A stretch of DNA of 64,000 nucleotides, from positions 62,001 through 126,000 of the forward strand of contig JADZFO010000034.1 in NCBI GenBank assembly GCA_020849855.1, in the 5' to 3' direction. The first letter of the stretch is position 1. Each line of letters starts with the position of its first letter. The stretch comes from a bacterium. GTDB taxonomy: Bacteria > 4484-113 > JAFGCY01. Both the position numbers and the translations under genes were made by a program. A model generated the notes under the pieces. It was not told where the DNA came from and searched no databases. It saw only the letters and a program-made list of their open reading frames with translations. Shown one piece after another: positions 1 to 7,702 of the stretch.

Positions 1-237
1 GTAAAGCAGGCCCGTGGCGATGGCGTGAACGTGTGCGTCGATGAGTCCCGGCAGCACCAGCCTGCCGCGCAGGTCCATGCAGCGCTGCTCGGACGAGTCC
101 AGAAGCTGCGAAGCCTCCGCTGCGCTCAGGTCACGCAGCGAATGGATGCGCCCCCCGCTGAGCCAGACCGCCGCAAGCTGGCCCGGCGCCCGGCCGTAGA
201 GGTTGTCTGATAACAGTACGCAGTCCGGATTTGGCAC
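1..237 (-). CDS. Amidohydrolase family protein, N-terminal part only (cut by window edge)
   Basis: Reading leftward from a GTG at 237, an open frame of 79 codons runs off the window. It ends with a VLPGLIDAHVHA segment, the metal-binding HxH strand found at the start of the barrel in amidohydrolases (YtcJ/D-aminoacylase-like group). The preceding 55 residues look like the small beta-sandwich domain that opens such enzymes. A TATAAT lies six bases before the GTG, so the mRNA is probably leaderless. Substrate cannot be told because the catalytic barrel is outside the window. The gene is divergent from nothing nearby and lies head to tail behind the RDD gene. Confidence 0.72.
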   Translation of the reverse strand, partial: MPNPDCVLLSDNLYGRAPGQLAAVWLSGGRIHSLRDLSAAEASQLLDSSEQRCMDLRGRLVLPGLIDAHVHAIATGLLY

Positions 238-243
238 GCGCGG

Positions 244-249
244 ATTATA
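244..249 (-). promoter_or_regulatory. -10 element of the amidohydrolase gene (leaderless)
   Basis: TATAAT on the minus strand, followed by six bases and the GTG start at 237. Confidence 0.6.
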
Positions 250-269
250 GACCCGCCGACAGGCCGGCC

Positions 270-992
270 TTAGTCGACACTGACCGCCTTGAAGACGTTG
301 GTGTCGCTGAGCATGTCATGAACTGTGCGCTTCTCCGCGTTCAGCAGAGTCAGCCAGCCGGTATAGGCCAGCCAGCCTGTGAGGTAGTAAAGCAGATAGC
401 GCAGGGCAGCCGTGCCGGCCTTGATAGGCTGGCCGCTGCGCCTCAGCACCCGCAGGCCAAGCACCAGCTTGCCCACCGTGGCCCCGAGCAGGGTGTAGAA
501 GATGATGTAGTAGGCCGCGCACATGGCGATCAGGATGCCGTAGGAGAGGTTGGCCGGCGCCATCATGGCGTCCATCTGCTGCATCAGCTTGTCCGCCGGC
601 ATGGTCCCCTTGAGCGCCTGGCTCATTACCTCCATGCTGATCTTCATCGCCTCATCCTGGTCTGGCTGCGGGATGGCGATCACCGTGATGATGATCAGAT
701 GCAGCAGGCCAAGCAGGGCCCAGTCCAGCAGGAAGGCCATCAGGCGCGGCAGGAAGCCGGCCGGCAGCCAGACAACGCCGTCGACTACGACCGCCCCGGG
801 TACCGGCGGGCCATAGATTCTGGGCGGGTTTGGGCCGGGCCGGTAGCCCGGCTGCCAGCCTTCGGCCTGCCGCGCAGCGTCCGCCGGCGGCTCCTGAAGG
901 CCATAGGGCTGCGGGGCGGGGTTCTCAGGCAGCTGCGGCTCAGGCCTGCTGTTGCCGTCTTCAGACTCCGGGGGCCGGCCAGCGATATCCAT
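270..992 (-). CDS. RDD-family membrane protein
   Basis: A 240-residue protein with a Pro-rich, probably cytoplasmic N-terminus (residues 1-70) followed by an RDD domain. The LPRLMAFLLDWALL segment carries the Arg and Asp of the first helix, a long polar loop follows, and GKLVLGLRVLR plus NAEKRTVHDMLSDT match the family's second half. Three hydrophobic segments are visible. RDD proteins are integral membrane proteins; some are implicated in ion exchange or membrane stress, but the role here is unknown. The ATG at 992 sits six bases after a TATAAT. It is transcribed divergently from rsgA. Confidence 0.75.
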   Translation of the reverse strand: MDIAGRPPESEDGNSRPEPQLPENPAPQPYGLQEPPADAARQAEGWQPGYRPGPNPPRIYGPPVPGAVVVDGVVWLPAGFLPRLMAFLLDWALLGLLHLIIITVIAIPQPDQDEAMKISMEVMSQALKGTMPADKLMQQMDAMMAPANLSYGILIAMCAAYYIIFYTLLGATVGKLVLGLRVLRRSGQPIKAGTAALRYLLYYLTGWLAYTGWLTLLNAEKRTVHDMLSDTNVFKAVSVD

Positions 993-998
993 GGGCCG

Positions 999-1004
999 AT
1001 TATA
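999..1004 (-). promoter_or_regulatory. -10 element of the RDD gene (leaderless)
   Basis: TATAAT on the minus strand, six bases before ATG at 992. Confidence 0.65.
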
Positions 1005-1023
1005 GCCCGGCAGGCAGGGCGGG

Positions 1024-1029
1024 TAAAAT
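1024..1029 (+). promoter_or_regulatory. -10 element of rsgA (leaderless)
   Basis: TAAAAT six bases before the TTG start at 1036; divergent from the RDD promoter 20 bases away. Confidence 0.55.
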
Positions 1030-1035
1030 CAGCGC

Positions 1036-1959
1036 TTGCAACAAGGAAGTGTCGTCGAATACCACCGCGAGTTCTGCTGGGTCCGCCTGGATGAGGAGCA
1101 GCGTGAGGTGGTGGCCAAACCGCGGGCGCGACTGGAACTGGATGAGCAGATTTATGCCCGCCAGATCAGCATCGGCGACCGCGTGGAAGTCGCGCAGCCC
1201 AGCGAAGGCAGCTTCGCCATCGAGAAGATCCTGCCGCGGGAGACCTGGCTGCTGCGGCGCAACCTGGGCAGCTTCAAGAACCGGCCACAGTGCATCGTGG
1301 CCAACGCCGACCAGCTTGCCGTGGTTGTCGCCACCCGGCCGGATCTGCGTGTACAAGTGGTGGACCGCTACTTTCTGGCGGCGATCCAGGGCGGCCTGCG
1401 CCCCCTGCTGGTGGTTAACAAGATCGACCTTGACCCGGACTGTCGCAGCAGTCTTGTGCTGCGCGACTACAGCGAGCTCGGTTATCCGGTGCTTTTTACA
1501 TCCTGCGCAAGCGGCGAGGGCCTTGATGAGCTGCGCCTGCAGCTTAAGGACAAGCTGACTGCATTCTGCGGGCACAGCGGCGTGGGCAAAAGCAGCCTGC
1601 TGCGCCAGCTTTGCGGCCGCGAGGACATCAACGTCGGCCATGTGAACGAACAGACCCGCAAGGGCCGTCAGACCACCACCACGTCAAGGATGTATGCGCT
1701 GCCCGGTGGCGGCGATGTTGTTGACACACCTGGCGTGCGTGAGTTCGGCATCCACGAGATGGAATGGACTGAGATCCACGAGTACTTTGCCGACATCGCG
1801 AGCCTGGCACGCGGCTGCGGTTTTCAGGACTGCCTGCACAAGAACGAGCCCGGCTGCGCGGTGAAGGCCGCGGTGGAGACGGGCGAGCTGGCCGCTGAGC
1901 GACTGGACAGCTATATCAAGCTGCGCGAAGAGGCCGATGTGCGGCATTGGGAACGCTGA
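1036..1959 (+). CDS. rsgA: Ribosome small-subunit biogenesis GTPase RsgA
   Basis: A 307-residue circularly permuted GTPase that assists late 30S subunit maturation. The G4 motif NKID (128-131) precedes the P-loop GHSGVGKS (179-186) and the G3 motif DTPG (230-233), the permuted order that defines the YjeQ/RsgA family. An N-terminal OB-fold-like region precedes the GTPase. The C-terminal zinc site is seen as C261, C266, H268 and C274. The TTG at 1036 is chosen because a TAAAAT ends six bases upstream and no Shine-Dalgarno is evident. The gene stands alone, 48 bases ahead of the mreC operon. Confidence 0.95.
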   Translation: MQQGSVVEYHREFCWVRLDEEQREVVAKPRARLELDEQIYARQISIGDRVEVAQPSEGSFAIEKILPRETWLLRRNLGSFKNRPQCIVANADQLAVVVATRPDLRVQVVDRYFLAAIQGGLRPLLVVNKIDLDPDCRSSLVLRDYSELGYPVLFTSCASGEGLDELRLQLKDKLTAFCGHSGVGKSSLLRQLCGREDINVGHVNEQTRKGRQTTTTSRMYALPGGGDVVDTPGVREFGIHEMEWTEIHEYFADIASLARGCGFQDCLHKNEPGCAVKAAVETGELAAERLDSYIKLREEADVRHWER

Positions 1960-2007
1960 GCTGGCGGTGCTGTGGCACCAGCACACTGTATAGTAGACTG
2001 TTAAGGC

Positions 2008-2883
2008 ATGGCGAGGGTTGTGAGATTAGGTGGGAGCCGGCGTGCGGATCCGCATGCGGGCGCGCGCCGCTGGCTCATTATCTTTGCGGCGATGGCGCTG
2101 CTGATCGGCGGCGTCAAGGCCATCAGCTATGCCACGGGCCGGACCAACCCCATCGACAGCGCGATCAGCGCGATCTTCAGCCCGCTGGTGGTGGCGGTCC
2201 GCTATGTCGGCGAGGGCATCGGCTCCCTGGGCCACCTCTTCCGCCTGCCTTCCCTGCTGCGCGAGAACCGCAAGCTGGAGGGCCAGGTTGAGCTGCTGTC
2301 GACCCAGATCGGCCAGACCGAGAGCCTGAAGGCGGAGAACGAGCAGCTGCGCCGCCTGCTGCAGATCACACAGGGAAACCCCAGGGCACTGCCCGCGCGG
2401 GTGGTCGCCCGGCCCTATGACCTCTGGCTGGAAAGCGTGATAGTCAGCGTTGGCAAGAGCCGGGGCGTGCGCCGGGGCGATCTGGTGGTCAATGAGCGCG
2501 GCGTGGTCGGTGTGGTTTCCGAAAAGGTGGACGCGGGGCTTAGCTCCGTGACCCTGATCAGTTCACCGGCTTTCCGCCTCGCGGCGATCACCGGCAGCTC
2601 CAACTGCGAGGGCATTGTGGCCGGCGAAGGCATCGTGGATGGCAAGGCCTCAGGTGAGCTGCGCCTGATGTATGTCACAGCCGGCTCGCCCGTACAGGTT
2701 AACGAGAAGGTCTACACCAGCGGCGTGACCGGCTCGCCGGAGAGCAGGACACCGCGCCCCAGGGGCATCCTGATCGGCACGGTCAAGCACGTGGCTGAGG
2801 ACGTAAACGGATTTCTTACCATTGAACTGACACCGGCGGTGGATACCAACGCTATCAGCAACCTTCTGGTCTATACGCAATGA
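2008..2883 (+). CDS. mreC: Rod shape-determining protein MreC
   Basis: A 291-residue periplasmic scaffold of the elongasome. One transmembrane helix (about residues 27-45) is followed by a coiled coil rich in Leu/Glu/Gln (about 75-115) and the two beta-barrel MreC domain, with the typical PARVVARPYD and GDLVVNERGVVGVV stretches. It opens a three-gene operon with mreD and mrdA; its stop overlaps mreD by four bases (ATGA). No mreB is adjacent, so the actin homologue must be encoded elsewhere. A weak TAGACT lies eight bases before the ATG. Confidence 0.93.
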   Translation: MARVVRLGGSRRADPHAGARRWLIIFAAMALLIGGVKAISYATGRTNPIDSAISAIFSPLVVAVRYVGEGIGSLGHLFRLPSLLRENRKLEGQVELLSTQIGQTESLKAENEQLRRLLQITQGNPRALPARVVARPYDLWLESVIVSVGKSRGVRRGDLVVNERGVVGVVSEKVDAGLSSVTLISSPAFRLAAITGSSNCEGIVAGEGIVDGKASGELRLMYVTAGSPVQVNEKVYTSGVTGSPESRTPRPRGILIGTVKHVAEDVNGFLTIELTPAVDTNAISNLLVYTQ

Positions 2884-3386
2884 GCAGGCTGGACCACCTG
2901 CGGATAGCCGCGCTTGCCGTACTGCTGCTGCTGCTGCAGCTGGCCTGGTACTCCTGGTTCCCGGCGCTGCGGGCCGGCTTTGACCTCTATGTTCCGCTGG
3001 TCCTGCTGCTCACCGCCCGCCGCGGCCCTGGCTTCGGCGGCATCTATGCCCTGGCAGGTGCGCTGGTGATGGACGCCTTCAGCCTGCACCTGCCGGCCTT
3101 CCATCTGTTCTTCTACCTGCTGCCGGTAATGCTGGGCTCGCTGCTGCGCTCCCGGATCCTGACTGAGTACAAGCAACTGGGCGTGATTGCGGTGGCCGCG
3201 CTGCTGCTGCTGAAGATCATCATCCCGCTGCTGCTGGGCATGCTGAGCCATGAGCTTAACTCGCTGCTGTATCTCTTCGAAGTTAGCTATATCAGCCCTC
3301 TGTTGATCTGCGCTGCACTCTGGCTGGCCTGGCCGGCCCTACTGCGCCTGGTGCCGGCGGAACTGGAGGGCCAGCGCTATGCTTAA
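2880..3386 (+). CDS. mreD: Rod shape-determining protein MreD
   Basis: A 168-residue hydrophobic protein with about five transmembrane helices and the family's DLYVPLVLLLTARRG and YALAGALVMDAFS segments near helices 1-3. It sits between mreC and the PBP2 gene, overlapping both by a few bases, which indicates translational coupling. MreD belongs to the elongasome membrane complex and modulates the MreC-PBP2 interaction in rod-shaped bacteria. Confidence 0.88.
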   Translation: MSRLDHLRIAALAVLLLLLQLAWYSWFPALRAGFDLYVPLVLLLTARRGPGFGGIYALAGALVMDAFSLHLPAFHLFFYLLPVMLGSLLRSRILTEYKQLGVIAVAALLLLKIIIPLLLGMLSHELNSLLYLFEVSYISPLLICAALWLAWPALLRLVPAELEGQRYA

Positions 3387-5676
3387 CCGCCGCCCGAGCA
3401 GTGAGGCACAGTCCGACCCGCGCCTGATCCTGGTGTATGTTGTTGTGGCGCTGATCTTCGTCGCCATACTTGTCCGCCTGGTGGTGCTGCAGGTGCTGAA
3501 CCGCGACAGCCTGCGGCTCAAGAGCATCGGCAACGTCATCACAACCATCCAGACCCCGGCGCTGCGCGGCGAGATACTGGACCGCCAGGGCACGCCTCTG
3601 GCCGAGAACCGCAACGACCTGAAACTGCTGTATACGCCCCCGCCGGGGATTGACCAGTACTTCCCGCTACCCGCGGATAAGGCCCGGGCCAAGGCTAAAG
3701 GCGCCGAGCCTTACTACTACCTGCGCCGCTATGCCTATTCACCGATTCGCAGCGGAGCAGAGGCGCTGGGCCTGTCCTACATTGAAATGATGTCGCGCCT
3801 TGAGCGCGAGCTTGCTTTTCCTGCGCACGCACCGGCGGTGGTGGTAGCCGACACGCTCAGTGCCGCCAACCTCAGCCGCTGGGAGAACCCCGAGAAGCAG
3901 GAGCTGCTGCGGCGGCTGGGCTATTCGCTTGAGCAGGGCACGGACGGCCAGCACCGGCTCTTTTTCACCCCGGAGGGTGACCCGGCGCGCTACTTCCCCA
4001 GCCCGGCGGAAAAGCTGCGCTTTGAGCAGCAGGGCCGCGACTACCACTACATGGATTTCGATGTCGCCGAAGAGACACTGCGCCGCCATCCGGCGGTTGT
4101 CCAGGGCCTCAGCGGGCTGGCGCGCTACCTGAATGTCAGCTATGCCTCCCTGATGACCCGCGTCGAAAAGGAGAACATCCGCGTCGGCCGTCCGCCATAC
4201 ACCATTGTGGACAAGCTGGCCTTTCCGCAGGTGGTCTACATCTCGGAAAACAGCAGCGCCTTTGAAGGTGTGATGATCGATGAGTACAGTTTCAACCGGG
4301 CCTATTCTCTGGGCGCAGCTTCCGGCCACCTGCTGGGTTACACCGGCCTGATGAGCAAGGAAGAGCGCAGCTCCGGCGCCTTCCCCTACCCGCTTACGGA
4401 TATGGTGGGCAAGGGCGGGCTGGAGAAGCAGTACGAGGAGCTGCTGCACGGGCGCGCGGGCCGGCGCAACCTGAAAGTCAGCAAGCACAGCAGCTATGGC
4501 ACCTGGGTCAGTACTGAAGAGCCCCAGCGCGGCAACAACCTGTACCTGACCATCGACAGCGGACTACAGAAAGAGGCATACCGCCAGATGAACGGCCGCC
4601 CCGGCGCGGTGATCATCTCAGCCCTGGAGCCGGGACACGAGGGCGAGATCCTGGCCTATGTAAGCAGTCCGGGTATCGACCCGGCGCTGATCAAGGATCA
4701 GGAGTACTACGACTCCGTCAGCAACAACCCGCTCAAGCCCCTGCTTAACAGGGCCAGCGGCATGACCTACCCCCCGGGATCGACTTTCAAGATGGTGACC
4801 CTGACCGCGGCGCTGACCACCGGCGTGATTGAACCGGACACGCACTTCGGCTGCAATGGCTTCATCCCCTTCAGCGACATCAAGATGCATTGCCACCACC
4901 GCAGCGGCCACGGCGATGAAAGCCTGCTTGATGCCCTCGCCGACTCCTGTGACGTGTATCTGTATAAAGCCGGCATGGCGCTCAAGGATCCGCCTTCTGA
5001 CATCAAACGCTTCGCCCTGCTCTATGGCTACGGCGAGCAGACTGGCATAGACCTGCCAGATGAGAACCGCGGCTTTCTGCCGGATGCCGCCTGGCGCCGC
5101 AAGCGCTATGCCTCGCCCCACGGAAATGAAGTCGACCGGCGCTGGCACGCGGGGCGCACCTGCAACTACGCCATCGGCCAGGGCGACATGCTGGCCTCGC
5201 CGCTGCAGGTACTGATGTCGTCGTCGGTCATCGCGCTTAACGGCCACTGGTGCCCGCCGCACCTGCTCTATGCCAAGGAGGCGGACCGGCAAATTGTCCC
5301 GGTGGCCCAGCCTCCGGCCTCCGACCGCAAGCTGGACCATGATGTGCTGGCCCTGATGCGCCAGGGTATGCGGGCAGCCGTTGTCCGCGGCACCTGCCGC
5401 ATGCTGAACCTAAGCGGGATGGGCGTCTGTGCCAAGTCTGGCACGGCGCAGTCCCACCCGCACAAGCCTGACCATTCCTGGGTCACGGGCTACTACCCCG
5501 AGGACAATCCCCGCTATGCCTTTGTCGTGCTGGTGGAATACGGCGGCAGCAGTACGGAATCCGCCATACCGGTGATGCGCAACATCCTGCAGTACATGGC
5601 CAAGCATGACCCCCTGAGCCATGATGCTGTGCAGCTTGCGGGCGGGCAGAATGGCAGGCTGATGGCGGGCAACTAG
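3379..5676 (+). CDS. mrdA: Penicillin-binding protein 2 (elongation transpeptidase), unusually long
   Basis: A 765-residue class B PBP that cross-links peptidoglycan during elongation. After a short cytoplasmic tail and one membrane helix (about 18-40) comes the pedestal domain, then the transpeptidase with S468-TFK (active serine and lysine), S523-CD and K686-SGT. E. coli PBP2 is about 630 residues; the extra length is largely explained by an internal duplication. Residues about 82-168 and 193-288 share the same order of motifs: L(Y/F)xTP, YFPxPA(D/E)K, a Tyr-rich turn, VSY/LSY, then MxRxExE. The gene overlaps mreD by eight bases and ends the mreCD-mrdA operon, 22 bases from convergent ispA. 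No rodA follows. Confidence 0.93.
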   Translation: MLNRRPSSEAQSDPRLILVYVVVALIFVAILVRLVVLQVLNRDSLRLKSIGNVITTIQTPALRGEILDRQGTPLAENRNDLKLLYTPPPGIDQYFPLPADKARAKAKGAEPYYYLRRYAYSPIRSGAEALGLSYIEMMSRLERELAFPAHAPAVVVADTLSAANLSRWENPEKQELLRRLGYSLEQGTDGQHRLFFTPEGDPARYFPSPAEKLRFEQQGRDYHYMDFDVAEETLRRHPAVVQGLSGLARYLNVSYASLMTRVEKENIRVGRPPYTIVDKLAFPQVVYISENSSAFEGVMIDEYSFNRAYSLGAASGHLLGYTGLMSKEERSSGAFPYPLTDMVGKGGLEKQYEELLHGRAGRRNLKVSKHSSYGTWVSTEEPQRGNNLYLTIDSGLQKEAYRQMNGRPGAVIISALEPGHEGEILAYVSSPGIDPALIKDQEYYDSVSNNPLKPLLNRASGMTYPPGSTFKMVTLTAALTTGVIEPDTHFGCNGFIPFSDIKMHCHHRSGHGDESLLDALADSCDVYLYKAGMALKDPPSDIKRFALLYGYGEQTGIDLPDENRGFLPDAAWRRKRYASPHGNEVDRRWHAGRTCNYAIGQGDMLASPLQVLMSSSVIALNGHWCPPHLLYAKEADRQIVPVAQPPASDRKLDHDVLALMRQGMRAAVVRGTCRMLNLSGMGVCAKSGTAQSHPHKPDHSWVTGYYPEDNPRYAFVVLVEYGGSSTESAIPVMRNILQYMAKHDPLSHDAVQLAGGQNGRLMAGN

Positions 5677-5698
5677 CGCCGCGCCTCCAAACGGCAGA

Positions 5699-6601
5699 CT
5701 AGGTGTGGCGCTGCAGGGCCAGGCTGGCATAGTCGGCAAGCAGCTGCGGCCTGGCCAGCTGCAGGTCCGCAATCCGCTTATGGATCGCAGCCACCAGCTC
5801 CTCCGCATAGCTCTGTGCTCCGCTTACCCCCAGCAGGCGCGGGAAGGTTGACTTCTGCTTTTCGATGTCCGTGCTGAGCGTCTTGCCCATCCTGTCCTCG
5901 TCGCTCTGCAGGCTGAGCAGGTCATCGCGGATCTGAAAAGCCAGGCCGATGTCTTCGCCGATGTGGCTGAGGCTGTCCAGCATTTCGGAACTGCCGCCGG
6001 CCAGTATCCCGCCAAAGCGGCAGGAGGCGCCTATTAGCGCGCCGGTCTTGGCCCGGTGAAGATTTTCCAGCTGCTGCAGGGACAGGCTGCGGCCCTCACT
6101 GCCGATGTCCTCCACCTGGCCCTGCACAACCCTGTGGGTGGCTGTCGCCAGCGTCTCAACGAGGTCCAGCACAGCGTCGGCACCTAGCCAGCCCCGGCAC
6201 TGCGCCAGGCAGCTGAAGGCCAGTGTCAGCAGGTCGTCCCCGGCGAGCACCGCCATGGCCTCCCCGAACTGACGGTGCACGGCCGGCAGGCCACGGCGCA
6301 GCTGGGCATCATCCATACAGGGCAGGTCGTCGTGAATCAAGGTAAAGGTGTGGACGAGCTCAATTGTCGCCGCGACCGAGATGCCCTTCTGAGCAGCGCT
6401 GCCGGCGCTGTAAGGTTCGCCGGTGATGGCATAGCGCGTCGCCAGCGCCAGCATGGGCCGAAAAAGCTTGCCGCCGCCCAGCAGGTGCTGCACAGAGCTG
6501 CGCAGGATGTCCGGCTCGAGCTCTGCAGTCTCGCTGAGCAGGCTTCCCGCGAGGGCCTCGCGCAGGCCTGCCTCAAATTCCGCAATTTGCACGGGCGACA
6601 T
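5699..6601 (-). CDS. ispA: Polyprenyl diphosphate synthase, FPP/GGPP synthase type
   Basis: A 300-residue trans-prenyltransferase that condenses IPP with allylic diphosphates. The first aspartate motif, DDLPCMD at 91-97 followed by DAQLRRGLPAVH, has the two-residue insertion typical of bacterial FPP synthases. The second motif is FQIRDDLLSL around 223-231. The KLFRPM segment near 45-50 supplies the conserved Lys/Arg. It follows a glycosyltransferase on the same strand, stop and start overlapping by one base (TAATG), so it is coupled to the polysaccharide operon. That coupling may reflect a need for polyprenyl carrier. Chain length (C15 or C20) cannot be fixed from sequence by eye. Confidence 0.88.
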   Translation of the reverse strand: MSPVQIAEFEAGLREALAGSLLSETAELEPDILRSSVQHLLGGGKLFRPMLALATRYAITGEPYSAGSAAQKGISVAATIELVHTFTLIHDDLPCMDDAQLRRGLPAVHRQFGEAMAVLAGDDLLTLAFSCLAQCRGWLGADAVLDLVETLATATHRVVQGQVEDIGSEGRSLSLQQLENLHRAKTGALIGASCRFGGILAGGSSEMLDSLSHIGEDIGLAFQIRDDLLSLQSDEDRMGKTLSTDIEKQKSTFPRLLGVSGAQSYAEELVAAIHKRIADLQLARPQLLADYASLALQRHT

Positions 6602-7701
6602 TATCCGCCCTGCGGCCCCAGAATTTCTTCATAGAGGCCAAGTGTCTGCTGCTCCATGCGCTCGACGCTGGGGGCTGTAACTTTGCTTATTCTGGGTGAG
6701 GCAAGCTGCCGGTCGATTGCCGCTGACAGGGCCTGCACATTGCCCGGCGGCACGAGCTCATGGTCCAGTATCTCCGGCAGCGCTCCGACGGTCGTGGCCA
6801 CAATGGGCACCTCAGCTTGCAGGGCCTCCAGAATCACATAGGGCAGGCCCTCTTTCACCGAAGGCAGCACAAAGACATCCGCGCCCTTGATGAAGCGCGA
6901 AGCATCCTCCAGGCGGCCCGGCAGGAAGACACGGCCTTCCAGATTTCGGCTTCTGACAGCGGCTTCCAGCTCGCTGCGCAGCTCGCCGTCGCCAAGGATC
7001 ACCAGCTTGCCACGCTCCGAAACCTGCGGCATGGCCGCTATCAGGTGTACAAGGCCCTTGGTGGCATAGAAATTTGCGATGCAGAGAATGACGCGGTCCT
7101 CAGCGCCGATCCCTCCGGCAAAGAGCGACAATTCGCGCCGGGCGGTCTCAGCCGGTATGTAGAACTGCTTCTCGATGCCGTTCTGGATCACCAGCATTTT
7201 GTTGCGCGGGATGCCCTCTGCCGCTCCGCGTTCCCAGTCGTAGCGCGACAACACGATGATGCGGTTCAGGCGCTGGGCCGAAGCCCGCTCAGCAGTTACG
7301 TAAAGGAAGCGCTTGAAGGCGCTGAGCTGCTCATTGAACACCCAGCCGTGGGCGGTGTAGACCGAGCGGATGTGATGCCCGCAGGCCAGGCTGCCCAGCA
7401 CACCCGCCTTGGTGCTGTTCAGGTGTACGAGGTCCGGCTGCAGCTTTGCAAAGAGCCCGCGAAGCTCCAGCAGCGCGCGGCCATCGTTCAGCGGGCTGAT
7501 ATCGCGGGTCAGATGCTGCAGCTTGAAGTGACTGACCGCGGCCTGCTCAAGACGCAGGTCAAAGGCTCCGTCGCCATCGTGGCCAGTCGCTACTGCCACT
7601 TCGTAGCCGGCCCTCTGCGCCGCCCGGGCGAGATCCAGGACATAGCGCTGCGCACCGCCGAACTCAGTCTGTGTGATCACATAGAGCAGGCGGCGCGACA
7701 C
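6601..7701 (-). CDS. GT4-family glycosyltransferase
   Basis: A 366-residue GT-B enzyme opening with LLYVITQTEFGGAQRYV, the glycine-rich acceptor-side loop of GT4 enzymes. The sugar-nucleotide site is VLPSVKEGLPYVILEALQ with the EX7E pair near residue 290. The open frame extends about 100 codons further upstream, but that part overlaps the GumC-like gene in another frame and is not protein-like. The GTG at 7701, two bases after the upstream stop codon begins, is therefore taken as start. It likely adds a sugar to a lipid-linked repeat unit; donor and acceptor are unknown. Confidence 0.88.
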   Translation of the reverse strand: MSRRLLYVITQTEFGGAQRYVLDLARAAQRAGYEVAVATGHDGDGAFDLRLEQAAVSHFKLQHLTRDISPLNDGRALLELRGLFAKLQPDLVHLNSTKAGVLGSLACGHHIRSVYTAHGWVFNEQLSAFKRFLYVTAERASAQRLNRIIVLSRYDWERGAAEGIPRNKMLVIQNGIEKQFYIPAETARRELSLFAGGIGAEDRVILCIANFYATKGLVHLIAAMPQVSERGKLVILGDGELRSELEAAVRSRNLEGRVFLPGRLEDASRFIKGADVFVLPSVKEGLPYVILEALQAEVPIVATTVGALPEILDHELVPPGNVQALSAAIDRQLASPRISKVTAPSVERMEQQTLGLYEEILGPQGG

Positions 7702-7702
7702 C

